Shown here: positions 6,555 to 7,320 of the stretch, one piece after another
Layout: each line of letters begins with the position of its first letter
Numbering within the stretch: position 1 is the first letter of the stretch
NCBI GenBank assembly: GCA_902796115.1
Contig: CADBNX010000254.1
Location: forward strand, 1 to 7,320
DNA from: an uncultured Eubacteriales bacterium
Lineage (GTDB): Bacteria > Bacillota > Clostridia > Christensenellales > Aristaeellaceae
DNA length: 7,320 nucleotides
Direction of reading: 5' to 3'
Program-made: the position numbers and the translations under genes
Notes under the pieces: generated by a model
What the model was told of the DNA's origin: nothing
Database searches by the model: none
The model's input: the letters and a program-made list of their open reading frames with translations, nothing else

Positions 6555-7320
6555 TTTCGCTCACCTCGCTGTTTTTCTTTCTGGGAAAAACCCAGGACCG
6601 CTGAAAGCGGTAATTGACAAGATACATTCCCGTATCGATCACGATTTTGAGCAGGATATGCAGGATATTCACATGCACATAATGATCCAGAAAACCGAAC
6701 AGCAGTGTTGTCGCGGCAAGCGAGCAGAAAGCCAGGATCATGTACCTGTACACTGCGCGTTTATCCTTTTTTTCACGGAATACGAACTCCCGGTTCAGCA
6801 GGAAATTGACGGGTGCGGAGATAAGACGCGCGATCGGAGCGGCGGCCAGTGCGCGGAATGCGAACGGGATCCCGAGAAACAGAATGGTTTCTTCCGCTCT
6901 GTTTCGGAATACCCAGAACATCAGAAGCGACAGCACGGCATAATCGAGCAGAAATGAAAGAATGCTTGCCGCACCGTAGCGGAAGAAACTGCCGAGGATC
7001 AGCTTGTAGATCCGCCACGAATCGCGGATCGGATGGAAATGGGTTCCCTTGTTTTCATCATGATAGATGGTTTCGATCGGAACCGCGATCATCGGTGTCT
7101 TCAGCAGAGCACAGTGAATCAGCACATTCATCTCATACTCGAACCGGTCTCCCGTTACTTCCAGCATCATCGGCAGCATCTTTCGGTTCATCGCGCGCAG
7201 TCCGGTCTGCGTATCGGGCAGCTTCGGACCGTACAAAAGCCTGAAAATCACCGATGTGATGCGGTTTCCGGTTCTTGATTTGGGCGGCACCTGGACGGAA
7301 CCGCGGGAAAAATCACGGGA
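6544..7320 (-). CDS. Family-2 glycosyltransferase fused to a C-terminal GtrA membrane domain (5' end outside window)
   Basis: The frame is open to the window edge, so the N-terminal part, including the GT-A nucleotide-sugar site, is missing; 258 residues remain. Residues 1-110 (counted from the edge) are the end of a dolichyl/polyprenyl-phosphate sugar synthase-like GT2 domain: KSRTGNR (14-20), DTQTGLRAM (36-44), DRFEYEMNVL (58-67), and HFHPIRDSWRIY (94-105). Residues 114-245 form a GtrA-like domain with about four hydrophobic helices (near 114-136, 150-170, 192-213 and 218-237) and the typical APVNFLLNREFVF (169-181) and QRSWVF (240-245) segments. The family moves a sugar from a nucleotide donor to a polyprenyl phosphate, and GtrA proteins are thought to help flip the product across the membrane. 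Sugar and acceptor are unknown. A GTG at 7290 is in frame but lies inside the conserved GT2 domain, so it is not the true start. The stop overlaps the next gene by 11 bases, which implies co-transcription and translational coupling. Confidence 0.9.
   Translation of the reverse strand, partial: SRDFSRGSVQVPPKSRTGNRITSVIFRLLYGPKLPDTQTGLRAMNRKMLPMMLEVTGDRFEYEMNVLIHCALLKTPMIAVPIETIYHDENKGTHFHPIRDSWRIYKLILGSFFRYGAASILSFLLDYAVLSLLMFWVFRNRAEETILFLGIPFAFRALAAAPIARLISAPVNFLLNREFVFREKKDKRAVYRYMILAFCSLAATTLLFGFLDHYVHVNILHILLKIVIDTGMYLVNYRFQRSWVFPRKKNSEVSENEK

Noticed and set aside
5490..6617. A 375-codon plus-strand open frame opposite the phosphodiester glycosidase gene.
   Set aside because: It too is in codon register with the sense gene, is rich in Arg, His and Phe as antisense shadows are, and has no recognisable domain.
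7288..7290. GTG as the start of the GT2-GtrA gene.
   Set aside because: The frame continues upstream to the window edge with conserved GT2 sequence (SRDFSRGSV), so the gene is simply cut by the window.

Overview
The window is a fully coding stretch read entirely from the minus strand. It holds six genes: two run off the window edges, and only one intergenic gap exceeds 15 bases. The DNA is GC-rich, and the Leu TTA/CTA and Ser TCA codons are rare. Shine-Dalgarno sites are strong (AGGAGG, AAAGGAG, GAGGTGA), there is a sigma-70/sigma-A type promoter, and the protein families point to an anaerobic Firmicute of the class Clostridia, probably an uncultured gut or rumen lineage. The genus cannot be told from this sequence.

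In the direction of transcription (high to low coordinates), the first block (7320 to 4354) is a tightly packed four-gene run. It comprises the 3' part of a family-2 glycosyltransferase fused to a GtrA membrane domain, a membrane-anchored phosphodiester glycosidase (NAGPA/DUF2233 type), a divergent multi-pass membrane protein related to prolipoprotein diacylglyceryl transferase (Lgt), and a 68-residue DUF896/YnzC-type protein. The spacings are an 11-base overlap, 12 bases and 2 bases, so one mRNA is likely. The first three genes suggest work at the cell envelope: lipid-linked sugar transfer, hydrolysis of a sugar phosphodiester, and a lipid-related membrane enzyme. This shared role is inferred from family and proximity only.

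An 83-base gap (4271-4353) separates the blocks. It carries a good promoter for the second block (TTGCCC, 17-base spacer, TACAAT). A perfect 6-bp inverted repeat with a GCAA loop follows, lying at the predicted 5' end of the transcript, then an AAGGGGG ribosome binding site. No convincing terminator is visible in the gap.

The second block is guaB (IMP dehydrogenase, complete, 500 aa) followed 14 bases later by a large cytoplasmic GH38 alpha-mannosidase-family enzyme, whose last part lies beyond position 1. This pairs guanine nucleotide synthesis with glycan breakdown on one probable transcript. From memory, the IMP dehydrogenase closely resembles the enzyme of the protist Tritrichomonas foetus.

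I found no mobile element, CRISPR array, RNA gene or phage remnant. I do not see a clear new defence or other system. The best leads are the Lgt-like paralogue with altered catalytic positions and a two-helix extension, its envelope gene neighbours, and the palindrome at the guaB transcript start.
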